Positions 33,851-41,243 of a stretch of 64,000 nt of DNA are shown one piece after another. Position 1 is the first letter of the stretch. Every line of letters begins with the position of its first letter. The DNA lies in assembly GCA_903857495.1 (NCBI GenBank), contig CAIOFF010000011.1:1-64000 (forward strand), given 5' to 3'. The DNA is from an uncultured Holophagaceae bacterium. Its GTDB lineage: Bacteria; Acidobacteriota; Holophagae; Holophagales; Holophagaceae. The position numbers and the translations under genes are program-made. The notes under the pieces were generated by a model that worked only from the letters and a program-made list of their open reading frames with translations, was not told the origin of the DNA and ran no database searches.

Positions 33851-36772
33851 TTAGAAGCGGAAGCCGGCGGAGATGCCGATCGAACGGGCAGAGCCGAAGT
33901 TCGCGGAGCTGGCGACGTTGCCAAAGCCGGTGTAGCTGGCGCTGGCCGCGGTGCGGACCCAGGGGGAGTCCACGCCACCGCCGGCGAGACCGTAGGTGCC
34001 CGTGGCGGAAGCATAGGAGCTGTTGAAGGTCACGATCTGCTGGTGGTTCAGCACGTTGTAGATGGCGACCTTGCCGAAGGCGGTCACGTTCTTGCCCACC
34101 ACCTTGATGAGGGGGAAGTCGTGGGTGACAGCCAGGTCAAGGTAGGCCTGGGCGTTGTAGACGCCGGCGCCGCGGGTGCCGTCCATGTACTGGGTGGCTG
34201 CCGTGCCGAACTGGCTGGACAGGGTCGGGCCAGCCAGGCGCGCCGGGGTGATGGCGCGGGTGTAGCTGAAGTGCGAGCCGGAGTCGAAGCGGTAGACCAG
34301 GCCGACTGCGGTCTTGCCATACGCGTTGGTGTAGACGCGGTTGGCAGTCATGCGCATGCGGATGGGCACATGGCCGCTGAGGTAGCCCTCAGGAGCGGTC
34401 CACTTGTTGTTGTAGAGCGCCACGCCGTTCTGGACGTCGAAGTTGTGGAGGCCTTCACCGCGGGCGGGGCTGCTGGAGCCTTCACCCTCGTAGTTGCCCT
34501 TCAGCTCGCTCCAGGTGATGTTGCCCAGGAAGTTCCACTGGTTGATGTTGTAGTTGCCCTCGAGCTCGAGGCCCTTGTACTTGCGGACCGCATCAGAGCT
34601 GTTGTCCCAGACGCGGACGTAGAGGGGCGCGCCACCGGGGGAGGGATTGGCGACGGTGCCCTGGTTGCCGATGCTGAAGTCGATCAGGTTCTTCCAGTTC
34701 TTGTAGACGCCGGTGGCGCGGACGTAGCCGTCGCCCAGGGGGCCGTAGTTGAAGCTGTAGGCGTAGCTGGCCTGGATCTCATCCGTGGTGGGGGCCTTGA
34801 GCTTGGTGCTCAGCTTCACGTTCAGCTTGGGGTCGTTGTAGTAGGTGATGCCCGAAGCGGCCATGTTGTAGTGGGACAGATCCTGCAGGTAGGTCAGGCT
34901 CTGGGGGCCGGCGGCGCCGATGTACTCGTGGTCGATCTCAGTGGGGTTGCCCTGGCTGGTGACCGAGTTGGTGATGCCCTCGAGGACCTTGGCGTTGTAG
35001 CGGGCGAAGCTCACACCGAAGATGTGCTTGCTGTCGCCGAGGAGGTCGTACTTCAGGCCGAGGCGGGGCGAGAGGCCGCTGGCGCCGGCGGTGGAGGTAC
35101 CGGTCTCGTTCTGGGCGTCATACTTGTCGAAGCGCAGGCCGAGCTGGAAGTTCAGGTGCTGGTCGAGGCTCCACTTATCGTTGACGTAGAGGCCGTAGGA
35201 GCTGTTCTTGGCGGAGCCGTTACCGCTCTGCCACACCCAGACGTCCGTGCCGACCGCCTGACGGGTGACCAGATTGAGGCCGATGACGCCGAAGGTCAGG
35301 CCCGTGGGGGACTGCTCATTCTTCGCCTGGCGCTTGCCCTGGTAGTAGTCGAGGCCCATGTCCGTCTGGTGGCTGCCGGCGGCGCTCCAGTAGAGGCTGG
35401 TCTTGATGTTCAGGGTCTGGTTGTCGCGCTCGTCACCACCGTCGCTGCTGCTGAAGATGCCGTTGTTGCTGTAGCCACCGACGCCGTAGGTGTAGAAGGG
35501 GCTCTGGCCGTTGGCGAGGCCGCCGGCGGACAGGTTCTGCTTCTTGTTGCCCACGCGCACTTCAGAGGTGAAGTTGGAGGCCCAGTTGGCGCGCCAAGCC
35601 ACGTTCAGGAACGAGGAGGTGCTGAGCTGGGGCACCAGGGAGCGGAGCTCCGCGGCGGAGTAGTTGCGGTTCACATCATTGATGGTCGCGTTCACGAAGG
35701 AGGCGATGACCGTGTGGTCCTGATTCACGGCCCAGGTCAGCTTGGCCTGGCGGCGGATTTCCTTGGTGGTGGCGGTGTAGACGGCGCCGAGGCCCTCAGC
35801 GCTGTTCAGGATGGTGCCCGTCGGCCACTGGCCGTAGACGTCGACCTGGTTCACAGCGATGGTGCCCTGGCTGCTGGAGTCGGTCTTGAAGTAGGAGGCC
35901 GCGAACCAGAGCTTGTCCTTGAGGATGGGGCCGCTCACGAAGAGGGTCTTGGTCTCGCTCAGGGTGTTGGGAATCGCAGCGCGGGACGTGGGGGAGGTCC
36001 AGGGCTGGGTGGCGTTCCACATGGGGTTGGAGAGCTCCCAGCGCAGGGAGCCGGAGAACTCGTTGCTGCCAGAGCGGGTGATGGAGTTGATGACGCCGCC
36101 GTCCACATCGCCGTACTCGGCGGACATGGCACCGGTCACGACCTGGGTCTCTTCAATGGAGTCGTCGATGACGCGGACGCCACGGTTGTTGTAGGCGTTG
36201 TCAGCGATGTTCTGGCCGTCCAGCAGGTAGAGGTTGCCGGAGGTCTGGGCGCCGCGGATCTGCACGCGACCACCCACGCCGGAGGTGACACCGGGGGTCA
36301 GGAGGGCGACGCCTTCCATCGTGCGGGCGTTGGGCAGCATGTCGACGTTGTCAGCGCGGTAGTTGCTGGCGGTCTTGACGTCGGTCTTGTCCACAGCGGG
36401 AGCGGAGGCGATCACTTCAACCACAGCGCCACCCACCTTGGTCAGGGTGACCTTGGGGCTGAAGGTCTGGTCGATACCGAGGGGCTCGGTCAGCTTGCGG
36501 GTCTCGAGGCCATCCTTGCTAAAGGTGATGGTGTAGGAGCCGGGAGGCAGCAGGCGGGCGACGAACTTGCCGGCGGCATCGGTGCTGTAGGTGCGGACAC
36601 CCTGCAGGGCAGGGGAGCTGAGACGGACCACGACGCCAGCCAGGGGGGCGCCCGCGGCGTCCACCACCGAACCGGTGACGTTGGCAGTCTGCGTGCCCTG
36701 CGAGTACAGAGCTGCCCCGCCCAAGGCGAGAAGGGCCGTCATACGGCCCAGGCGATTGTTCAACAGATGCAT
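33851..36772 (-). CDS. TonB-dependent receptor with carboxypeptidase-regulatory-like N-domain (3)
   Basis: 973 residues from the ATG at 36772, with GGAGG 5 nt upstream and a signal peptide nearly identical to receptor 2. The carboxypeptidase-regulatory-like domain (VTGSVVDAAGAPLAGVVVRL), plug (NLYLLDGQNIADNAYNNRG) and barrel (ending ISAGFRF) follow in order. Most differences from receptor 2 lie in barrel segments likely to be external loops, as expected if the duplicates took on different ligands. No TonB partner genes are nearby. Confidence 0.92.
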   Translation of the reverse strand: MHLLNNRLGRMTALLALGGAALYSQGTQTANVTGSVVDAAGAPLAGVVVRLSSPALQGVRTYSTDAAGKFVARLLPPGSYTITFSKDGLETRKLTEPLGIDQTFSPKVTLTKVGGAVVEVIASAPAVDKTDVKTASNYRADNVDMLPNARTMEGVALLTPGVTSGVGGRVQIRGAQTSGNLYLLDGQNIADNAYNNRGVRVIDDSIEETQVVTGAMSAEYGDVDGGVINSITRSGSNEFSGSLRWELSNPMWNATQPWTSPTSRAAIPNTLSETKTLFVSGPILKDKLWFAASYFKTDSSSQGTIAVNQVDVYGQWPTGTILNSAEGLGAVYTATTKEIRRQAKLTWAVNQDHTVIASFVNATINDVNRNYSAAELRSLVPQLSTSSFLNVAWRANWASNFTSEVRVGNKKQNLSAGGLANGQSPFYTYGVGGYSNNGIFSSSDGGDERDNQTLNIKTSLYWSAAGSHQTDMGLDYYQGKRQAKNEQSPTGLTFGVIGLNLVTRQAVGTDVWVWQSGNGSAKNSSYGLYVNDKWSLDQHLNFQLGLRFDKYDAQNETGTSTAGASGLSPRLGLKYDLLGDSKHIFGVSFARYNAKVLEGITNSVTSQGNPTEIDHEYIGAAGPQSLTYLQDLSHYNMAASGITYYNDPKLNVKLSTKLKAPTTDEIQASYAYSFNYGPLGDGYVRATGVYKNWKNLIDFSIGNQGTVANPSPGGAPLYVRVWDNSSDAVRKYKGLELEGNYNINQWNFLGNITWSELKGNYEGEGSSSPARGEGLHNFDVQNGVALYNNKWTAPEGYLSGHVPIRMRMTANRVYTNAYGKTAVGLVYRFDSGSHFSYTRAITPARLAGPTLSSQFGTAATQYMDGTRGAGVYNAQAYLDLAVTHDFPLIKVVGKNVTAFGKVAIYNVLNHQQIVTFNSSYASATGTYGLAGGGVDSPWVRTAASASYTGFGNVASSANFGSARSIGISAGFRF

Positions 36773-36942
36773 AGCATCCTCCAGAAAGTCGGGACGGAAA
36801 GGGGGGTGCCCGACGAAAAAAAAGGTTCGACAATCCAGAAATTTCCAGGGTTTCCCCCCGATGAAATAGGCGGGAAAACAAGGCGTCTGGATCGAAGACA
36901 GTGAGAAAGAGCTTTTGGAGACCAGGAGAGACTCTAACAGAT

Positions 36943-36951
36943 TGTCTAGAA
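36943..36951. promoter_or_regulatory. TGTCTAGAA motif shared by receptors 2 and 3
   Basis: TGTCTAGAA occurs 171 bp before the receptor 3 start and, at 33667-33675, 210 bp before the receptor 2 start, each time beside an A/T-rich stretch. On the minus strand the receptor 3 copy can be read as TTGTTC-N17-TCTAGA, a weak promoter. It may instead be a protein-binding site or a leftover of the duplication. Confidence 0.3.
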
Positions 36952-37068
36952 AAAATTCTATTGTCCTGAACAAAACCCAGGAACCATCTGGCCCGCCCAT
37001 GCACTTGACCGCCCACGCGGGTGGCGCCTGGGGCCTGCGGTTCTCGGGGGTTAATAGTGGCTAATGGT

Positions 37069-37094
37069 GTCTATTGAGTTATAGATCAATAGAC
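37069..37094. promoter_or_regulatory. 9-bp inverted repeat upstream of receptor 3
   Basis: GTCTATTGA (37069-37077) and TCAATAGAC (37086-37094) are exact reverse complements separated by 8 bp, in an A/T-rich patch of an otherwise GC-rich region. It is about 300 bp before the receptor 3 start and just beyond the phosphorylase terminator, so it could be a distal operator. Confidence 0.4.
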
Positions 37095-37125
37095 CTAAGG
37101 GTAAAAAACAGATGATTGGGTCTGT

Positions 37126-37154
37126 CACTGCCTTCCCAGGGTGGGGAGGCAGTG
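37126..37154 (-). terminator. Probable terminator of the phosphorylase operon
   Basis: CACTGCCTTCCC (37126-37137) pairs with GGGGAGGCAGTG (37143-37154) with one G-T pair and a 5-nt loop. It lies 50 bp after the phosphorylase stop. A T-run on the minus strand occurs only some 20 nt later. Confidence 0.5.
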
Positions 37155-37203
37155 CCCAGTCCCTCAGGGGATCCCTGAACTTGTTAAGAATTGATCCCGG
37201 ACT

Positions 37204-38505
37204 TCAGCTCAAGGCCGCCAGCAACCAGGGCTGCGGCTCCACCGGCTCCCCGGACCACTCCAGGGTGGCCCGGAAGGGCTCCTGGGCCACGGCGGCCCCG
37301 GCCTTGGCATAGACCTCAAACAGCCGATCGCCCGGCGCCACCTTCTGGCCGACCTGGGCCAGCACCCGGAGGCCGACGCCCAGGTCCAGGATGTCGTTCC
37401 GGTCCCGGCGTCCGGCGCCCAGGTCCATGGCCAGGATGCCCAGCGCGCGGCCGTCGATGGCGGCCACGTAGCCCGCCCGCTCGGCCAGCACCGGCACCAC
37501 TTGGCCCGGCTGGGGCAACCGGCTGAAGTCGTCCAGGGCCCGGGCGTCGCCGCCGTTCAGGGCCACGAAGCGCCGGAGGGTCTCCAGGGCCGTACCCTTA
37601 TGAATGCTTGCCTGGACCAGGGTCTGGGCAGCCTCCAGCGAGGTGGCAGCTCCACCCATCACCAGCATCTCGGCGGCCAGCCGGAAGCTCATCTGGGCCA
37701 GCTCCGTGTCGCCGTGCTCGCCGCGGAGGATCTCCACGCACTCCATGACCTCCAGGGCGTTGCCGATGGCCCAGCCCAGGGGGGCGTCCATGCGGGTGAT
37801 CAGCGCCCGCATCTGCATGCCATGGGCCTTGCCCACGGCCACCATGCTCTGGGCCAGGGCCGTGGCGTCCTCCAGGGTCTTCATGAAGGCCGTCGGGCCG
37901 CACTTCACGTCCAGCACCAGGGCGTCGGCTCCGCCGGCCAGCTTCTTGGACATGATGCTGGCGGTGATGAGGGGAATGCTCTCCACGGTGGCCGTCACGT
38001 CCCTAAGGGCGTAGAGCTTCTTGTCCGCCGGGGCGATGTCGGCAGTCTGGGCAGAGTTGGCAAAGCCCGTCTCAGCCAGGCTGCGGAGGAACTCTGCCTC
38101 GGACAGCTCCACCTTCAGGCCCGGGATGGCGGCGAACTTGTCCACGGTGCCGCCGGTGTGCCCCAGGCCCCGGCCACTGAACATGGGGCAGGGCACCCCG
38201 CAGGCCGCCACGATGGGCCCCAGGATCAGGGTGGTCTTGTCACCCACGCCGCCGGTGCTGTGCTTGTCCACCTTGAGGCCGGGCACCGAGGACAGGTCCA
38301 GGCGCTTGCCGGAGTCCCGCATGGCCAGGGTGAGGGCCAGGGTCTCTTCCGTGGTCATGCCCCGCCAGCAGATGGCCATGAGCAGGGCGGCGCTCTGCTC
38401 GTCGGGGATGCTGCCGTCCGAGGCCCCCTGGACCCAGAAGGCGATCTCGTCGGCGGACAGGGCGCCGCCCAGCTTCTTGCTGTAGATCAGGTCGTACATC
38501 CGCAT
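37204..38505 (-). CDS. deoA: Thymidine/pyrimidine-nucleoside phosphorylase
   Basis: 433 residues, start with GAGGAG upstream. The enzyme splits pyrimidine nucleosides with phosphate to free base and (deoxy)ribose 1-phosphate in nucleoside salvage. The family signature KVDKHSTGGVGDKTTLIL and the blocks SGRGLGHTGGTVDK, PADKKLYALRDVTATVESI and SIMSKKLAGGADALVLDVK are present. The next residues are CGPTAFMK where most family members have a T/V-GSGAFMK pattern, so the phosphate or sugar side of the site may be altered. It is second in a two-gene operon, 11 bp after a membrane protein gene. Confidence 0.93.
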   Translation of the reverse strand: MRMYDLIYSKKLGGALSADEIAFWVQGASDGSIPDEQSAALLMAICWRGMTTEETLALTLAMRDSGKRLDLSSVPGLKVDKHSTGGVGDKTTLILGPIVAACGVPCPMFSGRGLGHTGGTVDKFAAIPGLKVELSEAEFLRSLAETGFANSAQTADIAPADKKLYALRDVTATVESIPLITASIMSKKLAGGADALVLDVKCGPTAFMKTLEDATALAQSMVAVGKAHGMQMRALITRMDAPLGWAIGNALEVMECVEILRGEHGDTELAQMSFRLAAEMLVMGGAATSLEAAQTLVQASIHKGTALETLRRFVALNGGDARALDDFSRLPQPGQVVPVLAERAGYVAAIDGRALGILAMDLGAGRRDRNDILDLGVGLRVLAQVGQKVAPGDRLFEVYAKAGAAVAQEPFRATLEWSGEPVEPQPWLLAALS

Positions 38506-38516
38506 GGGATGACTCC

Positions 38517-39197
38517 TCAGATGCTCTGGATCAGGGTTTCCATGGCGGAGGCATCCCCGCGGCCCTTGAAGCGGGCCTTGTAGTCGGCGAGGTCCTTCAG
38601 GGCCTGGGCCCGGTCCCCGGCAAGCCGGTCCGCGTCCAGCTGGCAGGCCCAGAAGGCTTCAGCCCAGGGCTCGCCCGGGGTGGCCTTGGCGCGCAGGGGC
38701 TCGAGCTGGGTGCGGGCTTCCTGAGCTAGGCCTAGGGCGATGGCGCGCTGAGCCAGCCGGATCTGTCCCCAGGGCTCGTCGGCCTTGGCCGGGGCGGGAG
38801 CCTTCCCGTCGAGGGTCAGGCGCCAGGTGGCCAGCAGGCCTGCGGTGGCGGCCTTGCCCGAGGACGGAGCCGAGGCCACCAGGGCCTCCAGGCGGCCGAC
38901 GCGCTCGCGCATCCGCTTTTCGACTTCTGCGGGCAGGACGGGGGTCACGCCGTCGCCCTCCACTTCCAGCTGCAGGGCGGCCAGGGCCGCTTCATGCTTT
39001 TCAGCGTTGGCGTTCTGCCAGGTGCCCCAGGCACCGTAGAGCACGCCCACAGCCACCACGGCGGCCACGCCGATGAGGATGGGCTTCAGCAGGCCGCTGT
39101 CCTCTTCCTGGCCACTGCCCAGCTTCGTCTGGAAGTGGGCCAGGCTCTGGGCCGGCTTCTGGACCTGGATCTCGCGGGACTTGGGGGCACGGGCCAT
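38517..39197 (-). CDS. Membrane-anchored protein of unknown function
   Basis: 226 residues from the ATG at 39197, with GAGG 6 nt upstream; an upstream in-frame start is less likely. A charged cytoplasmic N-terminus (about 1-36) is followed by one membrane helix (LLKPILIGVAAVVAVGVLYG, about 37-57) and an Ala/Glu/Arg-rich helical domain (about 60-226) that resembles TPR-like helical arrays such as those of YfgM-type proteins, but I do not recognise the family. It is first in an operon with the nucleoside phosphorylase, with no clear functional link. Confidence 0.75.
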   Translation of the reverse strand: MARAPKSREIQVQKPAQSLAHFQTKLGSGQEEDSGLLKPILIGVAAVVAVGVLYGAWGTWQNANAEKHEAALAALQLEVEGDGVTPVLPAEVEKRMRERVGRLEALVASAPSSGKAATAGLLATWRLTLDGKAPAPAKADEPWGQIRLAQRAIALGLAQEARTQLEPLRAKATPGEPWAEAFWACQLDADRLAGDRAQALKDLADYKARFKGRGDASAMETLIQSI

Positions 39198-39268
39198 GAC
39201 GAACCTCGGGGGGCGACAGATGAAGGGTCGAACCATTGAGGATGCACCAATCCAGGCCCTTCGGACAC

Positions 39269-39296
39269 TTGAAAATGCAGCCCCCCCTGCTATCCT
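39269..39296 (+). promoter_or_regulatory. Promoter of tRNA-Phe
   Basis: TTGAAA (39269-39274) and TATCCT (39291-39296) with a 16-bp spacer, 10 bp before the mature tRNA. The spacing and boxes fit a sigma-70 promoter. Confidence 0.65.
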
Positions 39297-39306
39297 GATC
39301 CTTCGT

Positions 39307-39382
39307 GCCTGGGTAGCTCAGTTGGTAGAGCAATGGATTGAAAATCCATGTGTCGGCGGTTCGATTCCGTCTCCAGGCACCA
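39307..39382 (+). tRNA. tRNA-Phe (GAA anticodon)
   Basis: 76 nt including an encoded CCA. The acceptor stem GCCTGGG pairs with TCCAGGC (one G-T). TA at 8-9, D arm GCTC-AGTTGGTA-GAGC, anticodon stem ATGGA/TCCAT with loop TTGAAAA (anticodon GAA), and T arm GGCGG-TTCGATT-CCGTC are all regular. The discriminator is A. Confidence 0.97.
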
Positions 39383-39422
39383 ACATGGAAATGGCCCCCG
39401 TTTTGGGGGCCATTTCCATGTT
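39382..39422. terminator. Perfect 18-bp hairpin after tRNA-Phe
   Basis: The arm from 39382 to 39399 is the exact reverse complement of 39405-39422, with loop GTTTT. The core GGCCCCC/GGGGGCC is followed by a T-rich arm, so it can act as a terminator of the tRNA. Beyond the stem, GAGACGGGATCGAA (39428-39441) almost matches the reverse complement of the tRNA T arm, so the pairing can extend into the tRNA. Confidence 0.75.
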
Positions 39423-39446
39423 GGAAGAGACGGGATCGAAGTCACT

Positions 39447-39517
39447 GCAATCTTAGGGCGCGTTTCGGAGGCTGGAGCACGCACTGCGTGCGGAAGCCGA
39501 AGGCGCCCTTAGATTGC
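39447..39517. repeat. Nested palindrome downstream of tRNA-Phe
   Basis: Outer arms GCAATCTTAGGGCGC (39447-39461) and GCGCCCTTAGATTGC (39503-39517) pair at 14 of 15 positions. Inside, TTCGG..GCT pairs with AGCCGAA, and GCACGCA (39477-39483) pairs perfectly with TGCGTGC (39485-39491). No open frame or known RNA family was recognised. Confidence 0.7.
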
Positions 39518-39554
39518 GTGCGGCCCGGCGGAGGTGCGCAGCACCGGGGGAGGG

Positions 39555-39575
39555 GATTCCGTCTCCAGGCACCAA
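39555..39575 (+). repeat. 21-bp copy of the tRNA-Phe 3' end
   Basis: An exact 21-bp direct repeat of 39363-39383 (from GATTCCGTCTCC through GGCACCAA), 192 bp downstream. The bases before it are only weakly similar to the tRNA T arm. Such partial tRNA ends often mark the far end of an integrated element; here the interval is very short. Confidence 0.8.
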
Positions 39576-39614
39576 AGTCAAAACGGGCCCATTTCGGGCC
39601 CGTTTTGACTTTGG
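39572..39614. terminator. Perfect 19-bp hairpin, probable bidirectional terminator
   Basis: 39572-39590 pairs exactly with 39596-39614 (core GGGCCC, then GTTTTGACTTTGG). It lies directly after the tRNA-end copy, just as the 39382 hairpin lies after the real tRNA, and is again followed by AGAGACGGGATCGAAGTC. On the minus strand it is 67 bp after the surface-protein operon stop and can terminate it. Confidence 0.75.
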
Positions 39615-39681
39615 CAGAGACGGGATCGAAGTCGAGGCTCCGCTTCCGAGAGTCGGAGGCGATCGGGAGAGCGGCCCCCAC

Positions 39682-41169
39682 CTACTGCGAAAACGCCTTC
39701 ACGCCCTTCAGCTCGATGTAGCTCGGGGAGAGCAGCGTGCCGTCGTTCTGGGCGCGGATCTTGATGTAGCGGCTGGTGAAGGGGGTCATGGTGAAGGTGG
39801 TCGGCGAGGTGACAGTGGTGCTGGCGTTGGTAGCGCCCGCCCCCACGGCGCCGCCGCCCCGGAGCACCCAGCCAGCATCTGTGTTGGTGGGTGGCGTGGC
39901 ACTGGTGCTGGGGTGACTGTAGAAGTAGGCGTGGGTGGTCTTGCCATCCGAGAACATCTGGAACACCACGAAGCGGGCCAGGGTGCGCACCTGCTGCATG
40001 TCCACCACCAGCTCACCCGCCGGGATAGCCGAGGCAGAACTACCGGTAGACCAGGTGCTGCCTTCCCCAGTCCCCGTCTGGTACCAGGTGGTGGGGTCGT
40101 CCAGGTTGCCGCCATGCTCGTAGATCGCCTGGGGGGCCTGCCAGCTGCCGGTCCAGGTCTCCAGGGAGGAGGTGTAGTTGCTGGCGCCGTTGAGCGCGGA
40201 GATGGAGGTGACGAAGGCCCGGCGGTTGGCGGGGTCGCTGGTGGGGGCACCCCGCAGCCAGTTCGTGAGGGTGGGCAGGCTGACCGGGACAGTGATGATG
40301 ATCTGGCCGTGGCCGGTGTTGGTGACGGCGGAGCTCGGGTTGGTGCCGCCGTTGTAGGAGCCGCCGCCACCGCCGGTGCCAGCAGGACAGCCGTCCGTGC
40401 CGCCGCCGCCGCTGTAGCCGCCCCCCGCGCCCGCTGCCGCGTAGCCCGCCCCGCCCCCACCGCCGAAGCCGCCGGGGGCCGACGACCAGGTCGCACAGGC
40501 GGAGCTGGTGGACGACGCGCCGCCGGCGCCGCCATTGAGGAAGGAGATGCCAGGGCCGGAGATGGAGGCCCCGCCATCGCTGCCAGAGGCGACGCCATTG
40601 CCGGAGAAGCCCCCGCCGCCCCCCGTCAGCCGCCCGGCGCCGCCACCGGCACCCCCGCTGCCGCCGGCGGCATTGCCGGTGCGGCCGGGGTCATAGCCGG
40701 TGTTTCCGGTGGTGGTGAGGGAGGCATTGGCCGCGGCGGCGCTGTAGTTGGTGCCGGCCCCACCCCCGCCCCCAGCCACCAGCAGGGCCGCATTGGCCGC
40801 AGTGGCCACGAAGCTGCCGCCACCCCTAGAGGCCGAGTCCAGGTGGTTGGTGCCGGCGCCGCCCACCAGGAGGTTGAGCACTGATCCGCCGGTGACCGTG
40901 AAGGTCCCGGTCACCACCGCCCCCAGACCGCCCGCATTGCCGGGGGTGGTGGCGCTCCCGCCCTGCGCGCCCTTGGCCGTGATGACGATGCTGGTGGCCC
41001 CGTAGGGCACCGTGTAGGTGGTCTTGGCGCCGGTGTAGTTGAAGGTGGTGGTGACCGACCCGGTAGCGGCCGACTTCAGGGTGCCCGTGTGGTGGATCAG
41101 GGTCTGGGCAGAGGTGGGCAGTCCGACCAGGAGGACACTCAGTGCCACAGCTGTATGAAGGCGTTTCAT
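39682..41169 (-). CDS. Secreted glycine-rich protein with discoidin-like C-domain
   Basis: 495 residues from the ATG at 41169 (AAGGGG upstream). Signal peptide MKRLHTAVALSVLLVGLPTSAQ, then TLIHHTGTLKS, a short block also seen in the next gene upstream (TMIQRTGMMKS). A glycine-rich domain (about 45-290; YTVPYGATSIVITAKGAQGG, GGGGAG runs) has the pattern of the Gly-rich domain found beside ALK-type receptors. The C-terminus (about 300-495) has the look of an F5/8 type C (discoidin) domain that binds sugars: VVDMQQVRTLARFVVFQM and YIKIRAQNDG. It is the last gene of a three-gene surface-protein operon. Likely a surface or matrix component; no enzymatic motif seen. Confidence 0.8.
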   Translation of the reverse strand: MKRLHTAVALSVLLVGLPTSAQTLIHHTGTLKSAATGSVTTTFNYTGAKTTYTVPYGATSIVITAKGAQGGSATTPGNAGGLGAVVTGTFTVTGGSVLNLLVGGAGTNHLDSASRGGGSFVATAANAALLVAGGGGGAGTNYSAAAANASLTTTGNTGYDPGRTGNAAGGSGGAGGGAGRLTGGGGGFSGNGVASGSDGGASISGPGISFLNGGAGGASSTSSACATWSSAPGGFGGGGGAGYAAAGAGGGYSGGGGTDGCPAGTGGGGGSYNGGTNPSSAVTNTGHGQIIITVPVSLPTLTNWLRGAPTSDPANRRAFVTSISALNGASNYTSSLETWTGSWQAPQAIYEHGGNLDDPTTWYQTGTGEGSTWSTGSSASAIPAGELVVDMQQVRTLARFVVFQMFSDGKTTHAYFYSHPSTSATPPTNTDAGWVLRGGGAVGAGATNASTTVTSPTTFTMTPFTSRYIKIRAQNDGTLLSPSYIELKGVKAFSQ

Positions 41170-41243
41170 CGCAGCCCCTTGCCAGCCCTCGAAAGGGCCG
41201 CGCATCGCAAGGGTGGCAGGGTGGCGGCTTTCATAGCGCGCAA

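Noticed and set aside
33710-36904. Plus-strand open frame of about 1060 codons opposite receptor 3
   Set aside because: Antisense shadow of the TonB-dependent receptor; composition Val/Gly/Ala-rich with no recognisable family.
39305-39721. Open frames over the tRNA-Phe and its hairpins
   Set aside because: They translate the tRNA and inverted repeats; no independent coding evidence.
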